Of a stretch of DNA of 64,000 nucleotides, positions 35,190 through 46,037 are shown piece by piece. Positions within the stretch are counted from its first letter, which is position 1, and every line of letters begins with the position of its first letter. Source of the stretch: Glossina fuscipes (lineage: Eukaryota; Arthropoda; Insecta; Diptera; Glossinidae); NCBI RefSeq assembly GCF_014805625.2, contig NW_024003416.1, positions 436,210-500,209 on the forward strand, written 5' to 3'. The notes under the pieces were generated by a model. The model was not told the DNA's origin, made no database searches, and saw nothing but the letters and a program-made list of their open reading frames with translations. A program made the position numbers and the translations under genes.

Positions 35190-35704
35190 ATGAAACACTA
35201 AAGGCTTATTAATAATTTTAATGAACTCCGTACACTCATAAGTGATTTCAGTCCAACCTTTATATCGCTTCAAGAGACCCATTGTAGAACCTCTTTTAAT
35301 CCTATTCCACCCAAATCAGATACTGGCTACTTCACGAATGCTGATCAAAATTTATATTCCAAACAAGGAGTTGGTGTTTTTATAAAATCATGTATACCTC
35401 ACAAACGCACAAATTTAAACTCAAATATACAGTCCGTAGCGATACAAATAATGTTAAACATAAAATTTACAGTGCTTTCGCTCTATATTCCACTTTTGCA
35501 ATAGTTTTCCCGGCAAGAACTCTACCATTTATTCTCCGCCCTTCCCCCTCATTAATTATATGCGGCGACTTCAACAGCTGGAATACCATATGGGGCTCAA
35601 CAATGAACAACACTCATGGTACTGTTTTAGAAAAGGCCTTCATTCAAAGCAATCTCTGCATTTTAAATAATGGAAAACCAATGCACTTTTCAATTCATCA
35701 CACC
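35190..35704 (+). pseudogene. I-like LINE, ORF2 endonuclease, first part
   Basis: The frame starts near QxNTKGLL at about 35190, with TGA where Trp is expected, and keeps the apurinic-type endonuclease landmarks SDFSPTFISLQETHC (about 35240-35285) and CGDFNSWNTIWGS (about 35561-35600). The 35390-35731 frame carries the second. Coding is interrupted at 35704, where the BEL/Pao element inserted, and resumes at 48097 as SHIDLTCCSPSL, then DLHNSDHFPVIVDLKL. Together these make a contiguous endonuclease that lacks only the inserted DNA. A frame change between about 35390 and 35500 and the TGA make it inactive. Confidence 0.75.
35700..35704. repeat. Target site duplication ACACC, left copy
   Basis: ACACC directly precedes the left LTR and is repeated at 48097-48101 directly after the right LTR. 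Five bases is the duplication size expected of BEL/Pao integration. Confidence 0.9.
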
Positions 35705-35956
35705 TGTAGATGTTGCAAGTTGCTTGCTTAGAAAGCGAGAAAGCGAGTATATTACTTTAAACTATGATAATTTAACCAAAACCTTTTCCCTTTAAGATGA
35801 TAAAGCAGGAGCACAAGAAAAGACTTCTTTACATGACAAATCAAAAGACAATAATAATAATATATTTTATTAAAAAGGCATATGTGTACTAAGGAAGAAA
35901 AGTAAAAAAAAAAAAAACACCAAAGTGGTATTGCCATTCACGATTTCGTCTGAACA
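35705..35956 (-). repeat. BEL/Pao 3' LTR (left)
   Basis: The LTR is 252 bp, TGTAGATGTTGC...GTCTGAACA on the plus strand (TG...CA). It matches the right LTR over its full length with scattered differences and small indels, including an A-run length change, so the insertion is not recent. On the minus strand it begins TGTTCAGACGAAATCG. Confidence 0.9.
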
Positions 35957-36204
35957 TCCCGGCCCCCTTGAATGGACTCGGTCCGTTCAATAGGTAGACG
36001 TCGAACCTTAGTAGAAGTTCTACGTATTTCGCCACTGGCAGTTTTAACAGTGATAACCCGCACAACTTCGTCATTGCCAGGATGAATTTCAGTAACACGA
36101 CCCAGGCGCCATTTTTGAGGAGGAAGATTGTCTTCCTCTACAACAACAACGTCCCCAACCGCTAATGACATTCGACCTTTTGTCCACTTGGTTCGACTTT
36201 GCAA
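35938..36204 (-). pseudogene. BEL/Pao pol, C-terminal basic domain (DUF5641-like)
   Basis: The frame contains KWTKGRMSLAVGDVVVVEED, then NLPPQKWRLGRVTEIHPGND and RVITVKTASGEIRRTSTKVR. This is the small beta-rich domain typical after BEL/Pao integrase, where it probably takes part in target binding. The frame runs 19 nt into the LTR before stopping, as in related elements. It lies in a different frame from the integrase core upstream. Confidence 0.75.
35957..35970 (-). promoter_or_regulatory. Polypurine tract of the BEL/Pao element
   Basis: On the minus strand AAGGGGGCCGGGA directly abuts the 3' LTR. This is where second-strand priming would start. Confidence 0.6.
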
Positions 36205-36491
36205 CGTTTGTAAATAATCCTTAGACTATCTGTCCCAAAACTGTTGCAGATAATATTGCAATCTTTGATAACGCCGTAAATGGCTTACGTTGTTGACATC
36301 TCTTAAGTCGGGATCAGGTATGGTTTTTAAAGCAGAGCCAATACTAAAATGACCAGGCGTTAGAGCTGTCACTTGGACTCTCAGGCAGGGGGTGATAGGA
36401 CTTGAATTTAATACCGCTTCAATTTGTATTAAAAGTGTGTTGACTTCAAAGAAGTTAAATTTCGCATCTTGTAGTATCCTTTTTAGATGAA

Positions 36492-37460
36492 ATTTAGTGG
36501 ACTTGACTGCAGCCTCTCAAAGGCCAGCAAAATGCGGAGAGCGTGGAGATATGGTTTTCCAAATTATGCCACGTGAAGCACATCGATTAAATATAATATC
36601 TGTACTTTTAAACATTTTGTAAAGTTCATGCAACTCGTTTTTTGCACCAATAAAATTAGTTGCATTGTCACTGTAAATCACTGGGCATAGGCCACTCATC
36701 GCCCAATGAAACGCCTTAAAGCAGCTAAGAAAGCTTGAGCAGGTAAATCTTCTACCAACTCTAAATGTATGGCCTTTGTACAAAAACATATGAAAACGGA
36801 TATATAGCCTTTTGTAGAAACAATACCACGTCTGCCATAATATATTTGAAATGGACCACAAAAATCGACACCTATTACATTAAACGGTCTTGATTGTTGA
36901 ACTCGTAAATCAGGTAAATCGCCCATAAGATGGTTTGGATGGTAGTTGGATGGTAGTTGGATTAGTATGAAAGCATAAGACACAACTTCGACATATAGAT
37001 CGACAGATAACCTTGCCATGGATTGGCCAATAAGATTGACGAATTATGCTTAGTAATGTTTGTGGGCCAACATGATGTATAATTTTATGATAGTAGCGTG
37101 CTAGTGTATACGTAAAAGCGTGATTTTTTGGTAATAGTACAGGATGTTTACTGTTGAAGTCCAGATTAGAGTTTCTTAATCGGCCACCCACTCTTAGTAA
37201 ACCGTTATTATCAAGGAGTGATGATAAAGACTGTATATGATTTTTGGCATTAAGGTTAGTACCCTTTTGTACAGCTGCAATTTCGGGAAGAAAAGAAATG
37301 ATTTGTATGTATTTGATAATTTTTAGACGAGATGCGTCAAGTTCTATAGCATCCAATGAACCGTATTTTTTTTAGCCTTATATTCACATTTATGTATAAA
37401 ACGCAGCATGTAAGCGACTGTGTTAAGCGAACGTATACAATCGCTGTGATATGTAACACT
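36492..37460 (-). pseudogene. BEL/Pao integrase, frameshifted
   Basis: In order on the minus strand: a run like SLNTVAYMLRFIHKC (37380-37430), then LLRVGGRLRNSNLDFNSKHP and the zinc-binding HH...CRSCVLC segment (36910-37356). Next are VIGVDFCGPF with the first catalytic Asp and CTKAIHLELVEDL (36696-37019), YSDNATNFIGAKNEL with the second Asp, and SPHFAGL then a stop where Trp is expected before EAAVKS with the catalytic Glu (about 36490-36520). D-D-E is therefore visible, but the chain is split over three frames and a nonsense codon. The frame upstream (37460-37494) continues as Asn-rich coding right up to the truncated mariner. Confidence 0.8.
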
Positions 37461-37494
37461 GAATCATGTTGTTGTGAAATTGTTGTTGTTAATA

Positions 37495-37818
37495 TTAGTT
37501 TGGGGAAAAAGAAATCTATTATTTTTATATGAACTTTAGGACTTTATTTAACATGCTTCGGATTGTCCGATTTGGGTCAACTATGCACCGTTTTGTTGTA
37601 TGATTTGTTGCCATTTTAAAGGTAACTTCAAAATGCCTCTCTCATAGAAGTCCTGGTCTCTGTTTGCAAAGTCGATTTTCGTAGTCGATTTTCACAATCA
37701 CAATTGCAAAGTCGATATTTGTAGTCGATTTTCACAATCCTCCCTAGATTCCAATTTTTTATCATTAAAGAAATTTTGCAATGCAAGAAAAAGATGATAA
37801 TCGCTTGGTGCCAAGTCC
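37495..37818 (-). mobile_element. Truncated mariner (copy 1) with an internal duplication
   Basis: It starts with the mariner terminal sequence TTAGTTTGGGGAAAAAGAAA after a TA (37493-37494) and follows the 3' end of the complete copy at 38572 for about 320 bp, then stops at CCAAGTCC (37818). The other terminal repeat is missing. Relative to the complete copy it carries a tandem duplication of about 50 bp around TGCAAAGTCGAT...GTAGTCGATTTTCACAATC (about 37666-37740). It inserted in the BEL/Pao coding region. Confidence 0.85.
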
Positions 37819-37854
37819 ATAGCTTATTGCATTGTATCGTTCAGGTCTTTTTAT

Positions 37855-37948
37855 TTGATATAAGTTGATTGTACTGCTAAGAAAAAACGAGTCAGCCATG
37901 TGGGGTCCACCATATATATATTATTATTTACATAAAACATTTCATTAT
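37855..37948 (-). pseudogene. BEL/Pao fragment between RNase H and integrase
   Basis: The minus strand reads NNNIYMVDPTWL, which aligns to the BEL/Pao signature LWWxGPxWL after a one-base shift (WW is present in the other frame). It fills the gap between the truncated mariner and the block of later insertions and shows that BEL sequence resumes here. Confidence 0.5.
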
Positions 37949-38571
37949 CATATTTTTAAAGAGACAATATATCTTCAGGCGGAGAATGTACAGAATGACT
38001 TTCACCATTCTGTCTGGTATACACTACGAATAATAAGCGGCCAGTCAACAAAATGAAATCTGATCAAATATAAATTTTTCTGAGCGTGGACGACTTTCGC
38101 GTTTTTGGATATAAATGGTAGACGTAACATTTTAAATAAAATATATATATATTATTTGCCCTATCAATCCTCTTAAGTATAAAGCTGTTATATACAGAAG
38201 GTCAACCTTGTGGTGCTATTTGTAGAGGAATGGATGCCTATGAAGTAAGCGTACGCGCCGTAAGTGATCTAGCTACTTCGCGAGATGTGGAAGGGTTTCT
38301 ATAACTCGCTCACGAACACTTCTAGGTTACACAAGAGAATTTGCACGTACTTGGTGCTTACCGAATACCAGACAGACGAAGCTCTAACTAACTTGGCCCT
38401 GGGACTATTCATTACCCAGCTTGCTTATTGGTCTCCCTTCGGCGCATGAAAAGATTTGTAGAGGATTCCGAAGTTGAATCTAAAGACCCCTTTGATCTAC
38501 TTTCCTCTCATAATTAAAATTAGTTTTATTTTAATTATTTTTTTTTTCTCTTGATGTTACAGTAATATATA
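37949..38571. other. Unidentified inserted segment within the BEL/Pao element
   Basis: About 620 bp separates BEL sequence from the complete mariner. It has no long open frame and an (AT)n-like patch near 38140-38155. It might be the 5' region of the CR1-like LINE that begins near 40.0-40.2 kb (with the mariner inside it) or an independent insertion. Confidence 0.4.
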
Positions 38572-39854
38572 TTAGTTTAGGGAAAAAGAAATCTATTATT
38601 TTTATATGAACTTCAGGACTTTATTTAACATGCTTCGGATTGTCCGATTTGGGTCAAATATGCACCGTTTTGTTGTACGATTTGTTGCCATTTTAAAGGT
38701 AACTTCAAAATGTCTCACTCATAGAAGTCCTGGTCTCTATTTGCAAAAAACTCTAGTAGTCGATTTTCACAATCCTCCCTAGATTCCAATTTTTTATCAT
38801 TAAAGAAATTTTGCAATGCAAGAAAAAGATGATAATCGCTTGGTGCCAAGTCCGGACTGTATTGCGGATGCATTAAAACTTCCCAATCAAGCTCCCGAAG
38901 TTTCTGGCGAGTCACTGTAGATGTGTGTGTCCTAGCGTTGTCCTGGTGGAACACGACACCTCTCCTGTTGGCCAATTCTGGCCGTTTCTGGTCAATCGCT
39001 ATCTTCAAACGGTCCAGTTGTTGACAGTAGAGATCAGAATTTAGCGATTTAGCCATATGGAAGCAACTCATAATAAATAATCCCCTTCCAGTCCCACCAA
39101 ATGCATATCAAAACCTTCCTGGCCGTTAGTTTGACCACCATTTGAGATACTTCACCGCTCTTTGACCACGATCGTTTTCGCACAGGGTTATCGTATGTGA
39201 TCCATTTCTCATCTCCAGTCACCATCCGTTTAAGAAATGGGTCTATCTCATTCCGTTTGGCCAAGGCTTCGCAGATGGAAATTCGATCCATCATGTTTTT
39301 TTCTGTTAATTGGTGTGGCACCCAAACATCGAGCTTCTTTTTGAATCCAGCTTTGTGTAAATGGTTTAAAACTGTTTTATGGTCGATTTTTAGCTCCTGG
39401 GCGATGTTACGACTGCTAACATGCCGGTCAACTTCGATCATTTCTCCGATTTTATCGACATTTTCGACGCCCGGCCTACCTGTGCGAGATGCATCGTTAA
39501 CATTAAAAATTCCTGAACGGAATCTACGAAACCAAAATTGCACATAATTGGCTGTTACAGTATCGGAACCATAAACACCATTCACAATTTTAGCCGCCTG
39601 GCTTGCATTTTCGCCTTTGTCAACGAAAAACTGTAAAATGTACCGAATTTTCTCTTTGTTCACTTCCATTTTTAACACGCTGTAACTCACATCTGAATGC
39701 ACCCAACAAAAAATAGCAAAAGAATTTTTTTTACTGCGAAATGTCACCTTTCCAACGAGCATAAATCTGAAATTGTTTGATCGATACTTTACGAGAAATC
39801 TATCAGTGCAGCCATCTACCGAAATAATAATGGATTTCTCTTTCCCCAAACTAA
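38572..39854 (-). mobile_element. Mariner element with both terminal repeats and TA duplication
   Basis: It is 1283 bp, the usual mariner length. The left end TTAGTTTAGGGAAAAAGAAA matches the right end read in reverse (TTAGTTTGGGGAAAGAGAAA), and TA flanks both sides (38570-38571 and 39855-39856). The transposase frame is on the minus strand. Codons and ends are well preserved, so this is one of the youngest insertions in the window, but the transposase is broken. Confidence 0.93.
38628..39669 (-). pseudogene. Mariner transposase, one frameshift and one nonsense codon
   Basis: The frame starts at MEVNKEKIRYILQFFVDKGE (ATG about 39667) with the helix-turn-helix N-terminus, then VTGDEKWITYD (first Asp). 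It shifts by one base near 39060 between ELLPYG and KSLNSD, then continues with HQDNARTHTS (second Asp) and YSPDLAPSDYHLF (third Asp, 34 residues after the second), matching D,D34D. The frame hits TGA at 38715-38717 where Arg (CGA) is expected after DQDFYE. The remaining residues KLPLKWQQIVQQNGAYLTQI follow in frame. Sequence style is that of the mellifera-type mariners of flies and bees. An in-frame loss of two residues (PG) near VVKLTARK is also likely. It acts, when intact, on its own TIRs by cut-and-paste. Confidence 0.88.
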
Positions 39855-39856
39855 TA

Positions 39857-40182
39857 TCATCTTTATAGTTTTTCTTTCTAATATGTTATCATCGTATTTT
39901 AAATTGTATGGAAATTGTGGCCAAATAGACGAAGCTAACGTTAAAAAATTTGGCCCGTGAAACCAAAATGTTGAATGCATTAATTCAGCTGGCTTTCTGT
40001 CTTTTTCTCTAGATATTATTTCGATGTTTGTAGTTTGTTTTGCTATTGATCTCTCGTTACAGTGTCAACGTAACAGAGAAGTTTTGCACAAATTGGTTGA
40101 TGAATTTTTATGTTGAGGATTTTTTTTTTTTGCGATTTGTCTGTCTGTTCTTTATAATCCACAACTACCTTTTTGACTGGAC
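39857..40182. other. 5' flank of the CR1-like LINE; no gene
   Basis: AT-rich sequence containing a T-run and TGTCTGTCTGTTC, probably the 5' UTR of the LINE starting at 40183. The minus-strand frame at 40043-40276 is an antisense shadow around a GTGTTTAAACAC palindrome. Confidence 0.4.
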
Positions 40183-41237
40183 ATGGAGTGTTTAAACACA
40201 CCTTGTCGGGCAAAAAGGGGCCCGGAATCTGATCGATTCGTTTCTTGTTGGCTCTGCGAACGGTTTGGTCACGCAAAGTGTGCCGGCATTCTCGGCTGTG
40301 CTGCTGACGCAGTCGGTGACCCGTCTAAAGGCTTAAGATGGTCATGTCCTGACTGTAGGCAGCGGGACATTGACTTTTATAAACTTTTCACGGAGACGCG
40401 TAATGGTTTCTCGGAATTGAGTAGAAATCTCGGCTCCTTGTGGGAAAAGTTTGAGCTAATTAAGTCTAGGTTTGATGAGTGTCGTTTTATTGGGCATTCA
40501 TCTTCTACTCGTAGTGTAGCGTGTGGGACGTCACCTTTGGGTTTCTCCAAATCTGGTTCGTTGGTACAAGTTACCGCTCCCTCTAACTCTAAAATGAACA
40601 GTAATGTTTCCGATATTGCTAAGTCGGTTGGTAGCAAAACAGTTACAAACAAACCGGCAACTCCGTCGGCTTTAAGCTACGCCGAAGTGGCAAGGGTATC
40701 TGCGCCCAGAGCCGCCACTCACTCTAATAAAGCGCCATCGCCCAAATGTAATGAAGTAATGAAAATAAAACATCCACTCCCCCTGGCTGTTCGCGTGTGA
40801 ACGCTGGTCACAAGACTGAGCAAGTTTCACAAGCTGCCGGTACAAGGGCGATAACCCCATCTATATTCTCCTCAACTCTAAAATCTCCTATCGTGAACAT
40901 CCCTCCTGTTCAAAGTAATGACATTTGCTTGACAGCAGTTCCTCCCAGAAAAGCTATATTTGTGTCAAGACTGGCACCTGAAACATCGGTGGATAACATA
41001 AAAAGTTATCTGGCGGCGAAAATCCCATCAGTCAACTTAAAGCGCGTGTTCATCTTCAAAATGGCTCCTTCTCAATCTAGGGCAATCTCCTCTTTTAAAA
41101 TATTTGTTCCGACTGAAAACAGTGATATATTGTTAAACAAACCACTGTGGCCAGTAGGATCCTTAATTAAGAAGTTTATCCCTCGAGATCGTCCCCGTAA
41201 TATCAAAGCAATAGTCTTGTCGCCTTCAAAAAACTAA
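40183..41237 (+). pseudogene. CR1-like ORF1 with PHD-like zinc finger, frameshifted
   Basis: The first frame (40183-40800, 205 codons) starts MECLNTPCRAKRG and has a Cys/His cluster CLNTPC, SCWLCERFGHAKCAG, then CPDCR, which looks like a PHD/RING-type finger, followed by a Ser/Ala-rich linker. The TGA at 40798-40800 overlaps the start of the second frame (40797-41237), which carries the conserved C-terminal domain AIFVSRLAPETSVDNIKSYL, then SFKIFVPTEN and WPVGSLIKKFIPRDRPRN, an RRM-like fold in relatives. A one-base change near 40797 would separate the two halves. ORF1 binds LINE RNA. Confidence 0.7.
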
Positions 41238-41239
41238 AT

Positions 41240-43956
41240 GTTCCTTCAGGCCCTTATCAAAATGTTTGGGGCCTAAATTCAAAAACTCGTTCTACTTTTC
41301 TAAATTCAGTGAGCACGGAGTTTTTCTGTTTGGCCTTCACTGAAACTTGGCTAAAACCCGATCTTCATTCGTCAGAACTTTTTCATAATTCTTTCCAAGT
41401 CCTTAGAAATGATCGAGTGAATCGCATTGGTGGTGGTGTCTTAATCGCCATATCTGCGTTAGTCCCGTCCAATTTAATTGAATTTCCCACTTCTCCTGAC
41501 GTTGAATTTATTGCCATTCGTGCGAAAATGCCTAATAAACATCTATTTATAACCTGCTCCTTTATTCCCCCAAATTCTGATATCTCCATTTACAAGAAAC
41601 ACGCTTCCCTCATTTGTGAAGTGACCAAGCTGTCTAGACCCACCGATTTGGTTGTTGCATTGGCGGACTTCAACTTGCCTCAAGTCACTTGGTGTAACAG
41701 TGATAATTCTGGCTGTTTGATTCCTACTCCAACGTCTGATAGGGCTGTTGTGTTCTTTAGTGAATTGTTTGATCATAATTTGGGTCAATATAATCGTATC
41801 CCTAATTGTAATGGTAGACTGCTTGATCGCTGCTTTGCCAATTTTCCCAAGATTAACGTAAATCGTTGCCCACCTTTTAGTTTACCTGAGGATCCTTATC
41901 ATCCGTCAATATGGATTTCCTTTCATCATATGAATGATGGTTCGTTGAAATGCTTTAATGTGCCAAATCAAACTTTTTTAAATAAATATTATGATTTTCA
42001 TAAAATCAATATTATATTGCTAAAACATTGTCTTTCACATTTGAGGCTTCATTTCTCAACCGGTAGTATTGAAAGCTTATTGACATCGTTTTACAATACA
42101 TTAAATCTAGTTATCTGTTCCGATCAAGCAGTGTCGACCTCGAAGCAGGTGTCCCCCGTAGCTTAATAAGACAATTAAATGGCACAAGAATAGAAAAAAC
42201 TCGCTATTCAAAAAATATTCGAAAAGTGGCTCTGCGCTCGACTATATCGCTTACTCGGTGGCGAGGTATAGATTTAATTGCCTCAACCATCATTATTACT
42301 GCAGATACCTTCAGTTCATTAAATCCTCTCTGTTTGCTAGTCCTAAATTCTTTTTTAAATTTGTTAACTCTAAAGAAAAGATTTCCACATATCCCTCTTA
42401 TATTTCTTTTAATGGCTCTGATTCCTCGGATGATTTTGAAATCTCAAATCTATTTGCTGAGTATTTCCAACGAAACTTTTCGATTGCTAATTTCGATTTA
42501 TCAGCAAACTACCCATATCCTATAACTAACTCGGTTTCAATACCTAACTTGGTTATTTCGGAAGATAACGTTTTTAAAGGGTTGAGTACTCTAAAATACA
42601 GTTGTTCGCCCGGACCTGATGAAATTCCATCATGTGTACTTAAATCTTGCGCTGTCGAGTTATGTGGTATGATCTCAAAGATTTTTAACATGTCCTTGTA
42701 TTTAGATGTTTTCCCTTAATGTTGGAAGAGTAGTTTCCTTATTCCTATCCACAAAAGTGGAAGTAGACAATTTGTTGAGAACTACAAAGGTATAGCCAAG
42801 TTGAGTGTCTTGCCCAAGTTGTTCGAGCGTATTGTGACTCAGCATTTGGCCTTTGCAATTAATTCGTATATTTCTCCGCACCAGCACGGCTTTCGGAAAG
42901 GGCGATCTACAGTCACCAACTTGTTAGAGTTTACCTGTCATGTTTTCAATGCTTTTTCTAGTGGCTCTTGCGCAGATGTTATTTACACTGATTTAAGCAA
43001 AGCATTTGATATAGTTAACCATAACTTACTTATCTTTAAACTCCACGCCTCTGGCTTCCCTTTCTACTTAGTGAAATGGATAAGCTCTTATCTGCACAAT
43101 AGATCCTTCAGAGTTTTGTTTAACTTTTTTTTTTAACTTTTTGTTTAACAGCACCTCGGATAAATTCCCTGTTACGTCTGGCGTACCTCAAGGAAGTCAC
43201 TTAGGTCCCATTTTATTTAGTTTATACATTAACGATCTCCCATCGGTGGTTAATTCCAGCCAGATCTTAACGTATGCTGATGATGTGAAAATGTTTTCTT
43301 CCTTCTCTGTTGAATCGCAATCACATCAGCTTCAAGGTGACTTGGATAATTTTGTTGCATGGTGCTCTTTGAATCTTCTGAAACCAAATCTGAATAAATG
43401 TAAGAAGCTTTCTTTCTCAAGAAGAAAGTCATTCATTACTCAGTATTTCATAGATTCGCATAAGTTGGAGGGCGTCGATTTGATCAAAGATTTAGGCGTT
43501 CTATTTGACCATAGGTTACGTTTTAACTTGCATATTGAGCTCTCGATAAGCAAAGCTAGGTCCGCGCTTGGTTTTATAAAATGGTGGTCCCAAGAGCGTG
43601 ATGATCCCTACATTACGAAAAGGCTGTACATGTGTTTGGTTAGACCTATACTTGAGTATGCCTCTGTTGTGTGGTCTCCTTCATATAGGTGCTACGTAGA
43701 TTCAATTGAATCTGTTCAAAAGCAATTCTTGCTGTTTGCCCTTAGAAATTTGGGTTGGGATCCAAATACCTCTCTTCCTCCGTATGAAAATAGGTTGCTT
43801 CTGCTGTCCTTACCGTCTCTTGAGAAACGTAGGTTTGTTCTTGGCGTTTCCATTGTAAATGACGTCTACCACTTATTCTCGTTATCGAACACTTTAAAGT
43901 CCATTAAAGCAACATTGCTTAATACGCGTGATTTACCTATGTCGTGCCTAAACTAG
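41240..43956 (+). pseudogene. CR1-like ORF2: endonuclease and reverse transcriptase, several breaks
   Basis: The endonuclease begins near YQNVWGLNSKTRS (about 41255) and has AFTETWLKPDL and ADFNLPQVTW (41309-42166). After stops at about 42164-42240, an ILE-rich linker and RT begin (42258-42719: FKGLSTLKYSCSPGPDEIPS). A TAA at 42717-42719 replaces a codon before CWKSSFLIPIHKSG; 42801-43136 carries LPKLFERIV, HGFRKGRST and YTDLSKAFDIVNHNLL. About 29 bp of T-rich duplicated sequence (43110-43150) splits this from the last frame (43141-43956: SGVPQGSHLGPILFSLYIND, YADDVKMF, LYMCLVRPILEYASVVW). The catalytic YADD is intact. It nicks target DNA and copies LINE RNA when whole. Confidence 0.82.
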
Positions 43957-44289
43957 CTTCTTACCTTAAAAAGTCGTTACAATTCGAAAATGAATTATTG
44001 TTAATTATTATCGGTTGCCAGGCTTATGCATGCTTGCGATGGCTTAGGGGTTCATTTGCAATTTGGTCCTGTACCGGTTGTAAGTGTGGCTCTATGCTGA
44101 TAGTGTACATGCTTTTTTTTCTTTTTTCTTTTTCTCCTTTTTCTCTTCTTATTTGTTCTATTATACTTATACTAAATTTTATTATTAATTAATATAAGTT
44201 TTGCATTATGAGCCAATTGAACTTGACTGTTAATTGTTTAGTTGAGTTTCTACTATAAGTAGATTTAAAATAAATAAATAAATAAACAC

Positions 44290-44850
44290 GCCACGAAATA
44301 ATGTATCAGCTGGGTTTAAATATGTTGGAATATGTCTCCATTGCGAGCGTGTTGAAACTTGTTGAATGATTGTCACCCTATTAGCAATAAAGGTACTCCG
44401 ATTGCATGAGTCTTCTGATATCCAACTCAACACTACGGTTGAGTCGATCCAAAAGCAAATGTTGCTAAATTGTATAAAATCGTAAACTTCTTGAACTTTC
44501 TTAACGAGTTGTACCATTGTTACAGCAGCACAGAGTTCTAATCTTGGTAAACTACATTTCTTGATAAGTGCCACCTTTGATTTGGCACAAAGCAAATTTG
44601 AAATTATTTTCGTATCGTTATTTATACATCTGATGTATACACATGCACCTTATGCGCTTTCTGAACTGTCAGGGAACGCATGAATTTCATATTTTGCATC
44701 AGGAGTGAATGCTAAGCGATCCACTTCTAAATCGATTAAATTACATAATTGCCGTCTAAAATTTGACCACGTCATCTGGTATTTAATAGGCAATTCGCCA
44801 TCCCAATCCAAATCTAACCGCCACAATTGTTGAATGAAAATCTTAGCCAT
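44290..44850 (-). pseudogene. BEL/Pao RNase H, split
   Basis: The upstream frame (44650-44850) reads IQQLWRLDLDWDGELP and ends YEIHAFPDSSESA, with the first Asp of RNase H. The next (44290-44595) has LPRLELCAAV, CFWIDSTVVLSWI with another catalytic Asp, and TYLNPADTLFRGV. The two are separated by a short gap with a frameshift (about 44596-44650). The domain ends right at the CR1-like LINE tail. RNase H removes the RNA strand during reverse transcription. Confidence 0.8.
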
Positions 44851-44904
44851 TATTATGACTGGCGATATTAGGCCTATCGGATCAAAAAATTGTGAAATTT
44901 CAGA

Positions 44905-45825
44905 TCAGATTGTTCTTTTAGTATAATTTTCGTTGAATTTTATATCAATCTTGTAAAGAAATTTGTGCTTTGGACGATCCCAAACAATTCCAAGAGTTTT
45001 GATCGCATTTGAATTTTTAATGGTGAATAAAATTTCGCGATTTTCTTTAGGAATGTGTTTAATCGAATCTTGATGATTTGCACACCATATGTTTAGGCTA
45101 AAACCTCTTTTAGATAAAATAGAAATTAATTGTGCTTGTAATTGCATGGCTTCATGAAGTGTGTTGCAACCCGTTAGTAGATCATCTACATAAAAATTTG
45201 TGTTGATAGCATTTGCAGCTAACAGAAAATTATGTAGTTCATCAATAGCTAATTGTTTTAATGCACGCGTGGCTGATGATGCAGATGCAGTTCCATATGT
45301 AACTGTAGTTAGTTGGTATAGCTGTACTGGTTGATCGCCTTGTGAACGCAATAACACAAAATGGTATCGCCTGTCATCAGGATCGAGAGCAATTTGACGA
45401 TACATTTTAGTTATATCAGCTGTGAATACATAAGTGTAAGATCGAAACCGTAAAGCTACCGTAACTAAATCAGGTTGAATTACTAGCCCAACCATAAGAA
45501 GCTCGTTCAAAGATTTACCAGATGTGGTTTTTGATGACGCATCAAATACGACGCGTAACTTTGTTTTGGAACTCGAAAGTTTATGTACGCAGTGGTGCGG
45601 TAACACGTAATGTGGTTGTGAAAACTCAAATGATTATACAATTTCCATATGTGAAAGTTGAATATATTCATTTATAAATTTAATATAATTACTACGGAAT
45701 TGTTCATTTGTTTCCAACTTTCGCTCAAGTGCCAGAAAGCGTTTAAAAGCAATGTCGTAAGAGTTACCCAACAAAGATGTTGATGATTTGAAAGGCAACT
45801 TTACACCAAATCGTCCGTCTGGCAA
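44905..45825 (-). pseudogene. BEL/Pao reverse transcriptase
   Basis: The frame at 45634-45825 holds the N-terminal part (GVKLPFKSS, FLALERKLETN, then EYIQLSHM) and 44905-45606 the core: LPHHCVHKLSSSKTKLRVVF then DASSKTTSGKSLNELL, YVFTADITKMYRQIAL (first Asp), and NFYVDDLLTGC, the catalytic YVDD. The two frames are separated by a stop at about 45634 and a frame change near 45610. The core of 233 codons without a stop is the best-preserved BEL piece. Confidence 0.85.
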
Positions 45826-46037
45826 CCTCGTAAAATTATTTTGAAAATGTAACTCACACTGCTGTTCTTCTTGTGATAATTTTGGCGAACATTCCTTAAA
45901 ACTTTCAATTTCCCAAAATGCTTTAATAGCATCAGACAGGTGATCATTTTGTTGAACGTTAGATATTTGTAATGAGTTGCACTTGACATATGCAATTGAA
46001 TTTGCATGGTGTGGAAGTGTCCCCGCGACAATCCAGC

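Larger units (their letters stand above)
40183..44286 (+). mobile_element. CR1-like LINE, nearly complete (copy C)
   Basis: This is the fullest copy of the family also seen at 0.06-1.4, 4.5-5.9, 31.3-32.4 and 61.3-62.0 kb. It has ORF1 (40183-41237), ORF2 endonuclease (about 41240-42166), RT (42258-43956) and an (AAAT)n tail ending at 44286, after which BEL coding resumes immediately. The tail of short A-rich repeats and PHD-like ORF1 suit a CR1-clade element. It inserted in the BEL/Pao element between RNase H and integrase. Several stops, frameshifts and an insertion make it inactive. Its 3' UTR replaces about 60 RT C-terminal codons present in copies A and D, so it has an internal deletion there. 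Confidence 0.85.

Noticed and set aside
39197..39547. 116-codon plus-strand frame
   Set aside because: It is the shadow of the mariner transposase on the minus strand.
40043..40276. Minus-strand frame reading LNTPC like the LINE ORF1
   Set aside because: The likeness comes from a GTGTTTAAACAC palindrome at the ORF1 start, not from a second gene.
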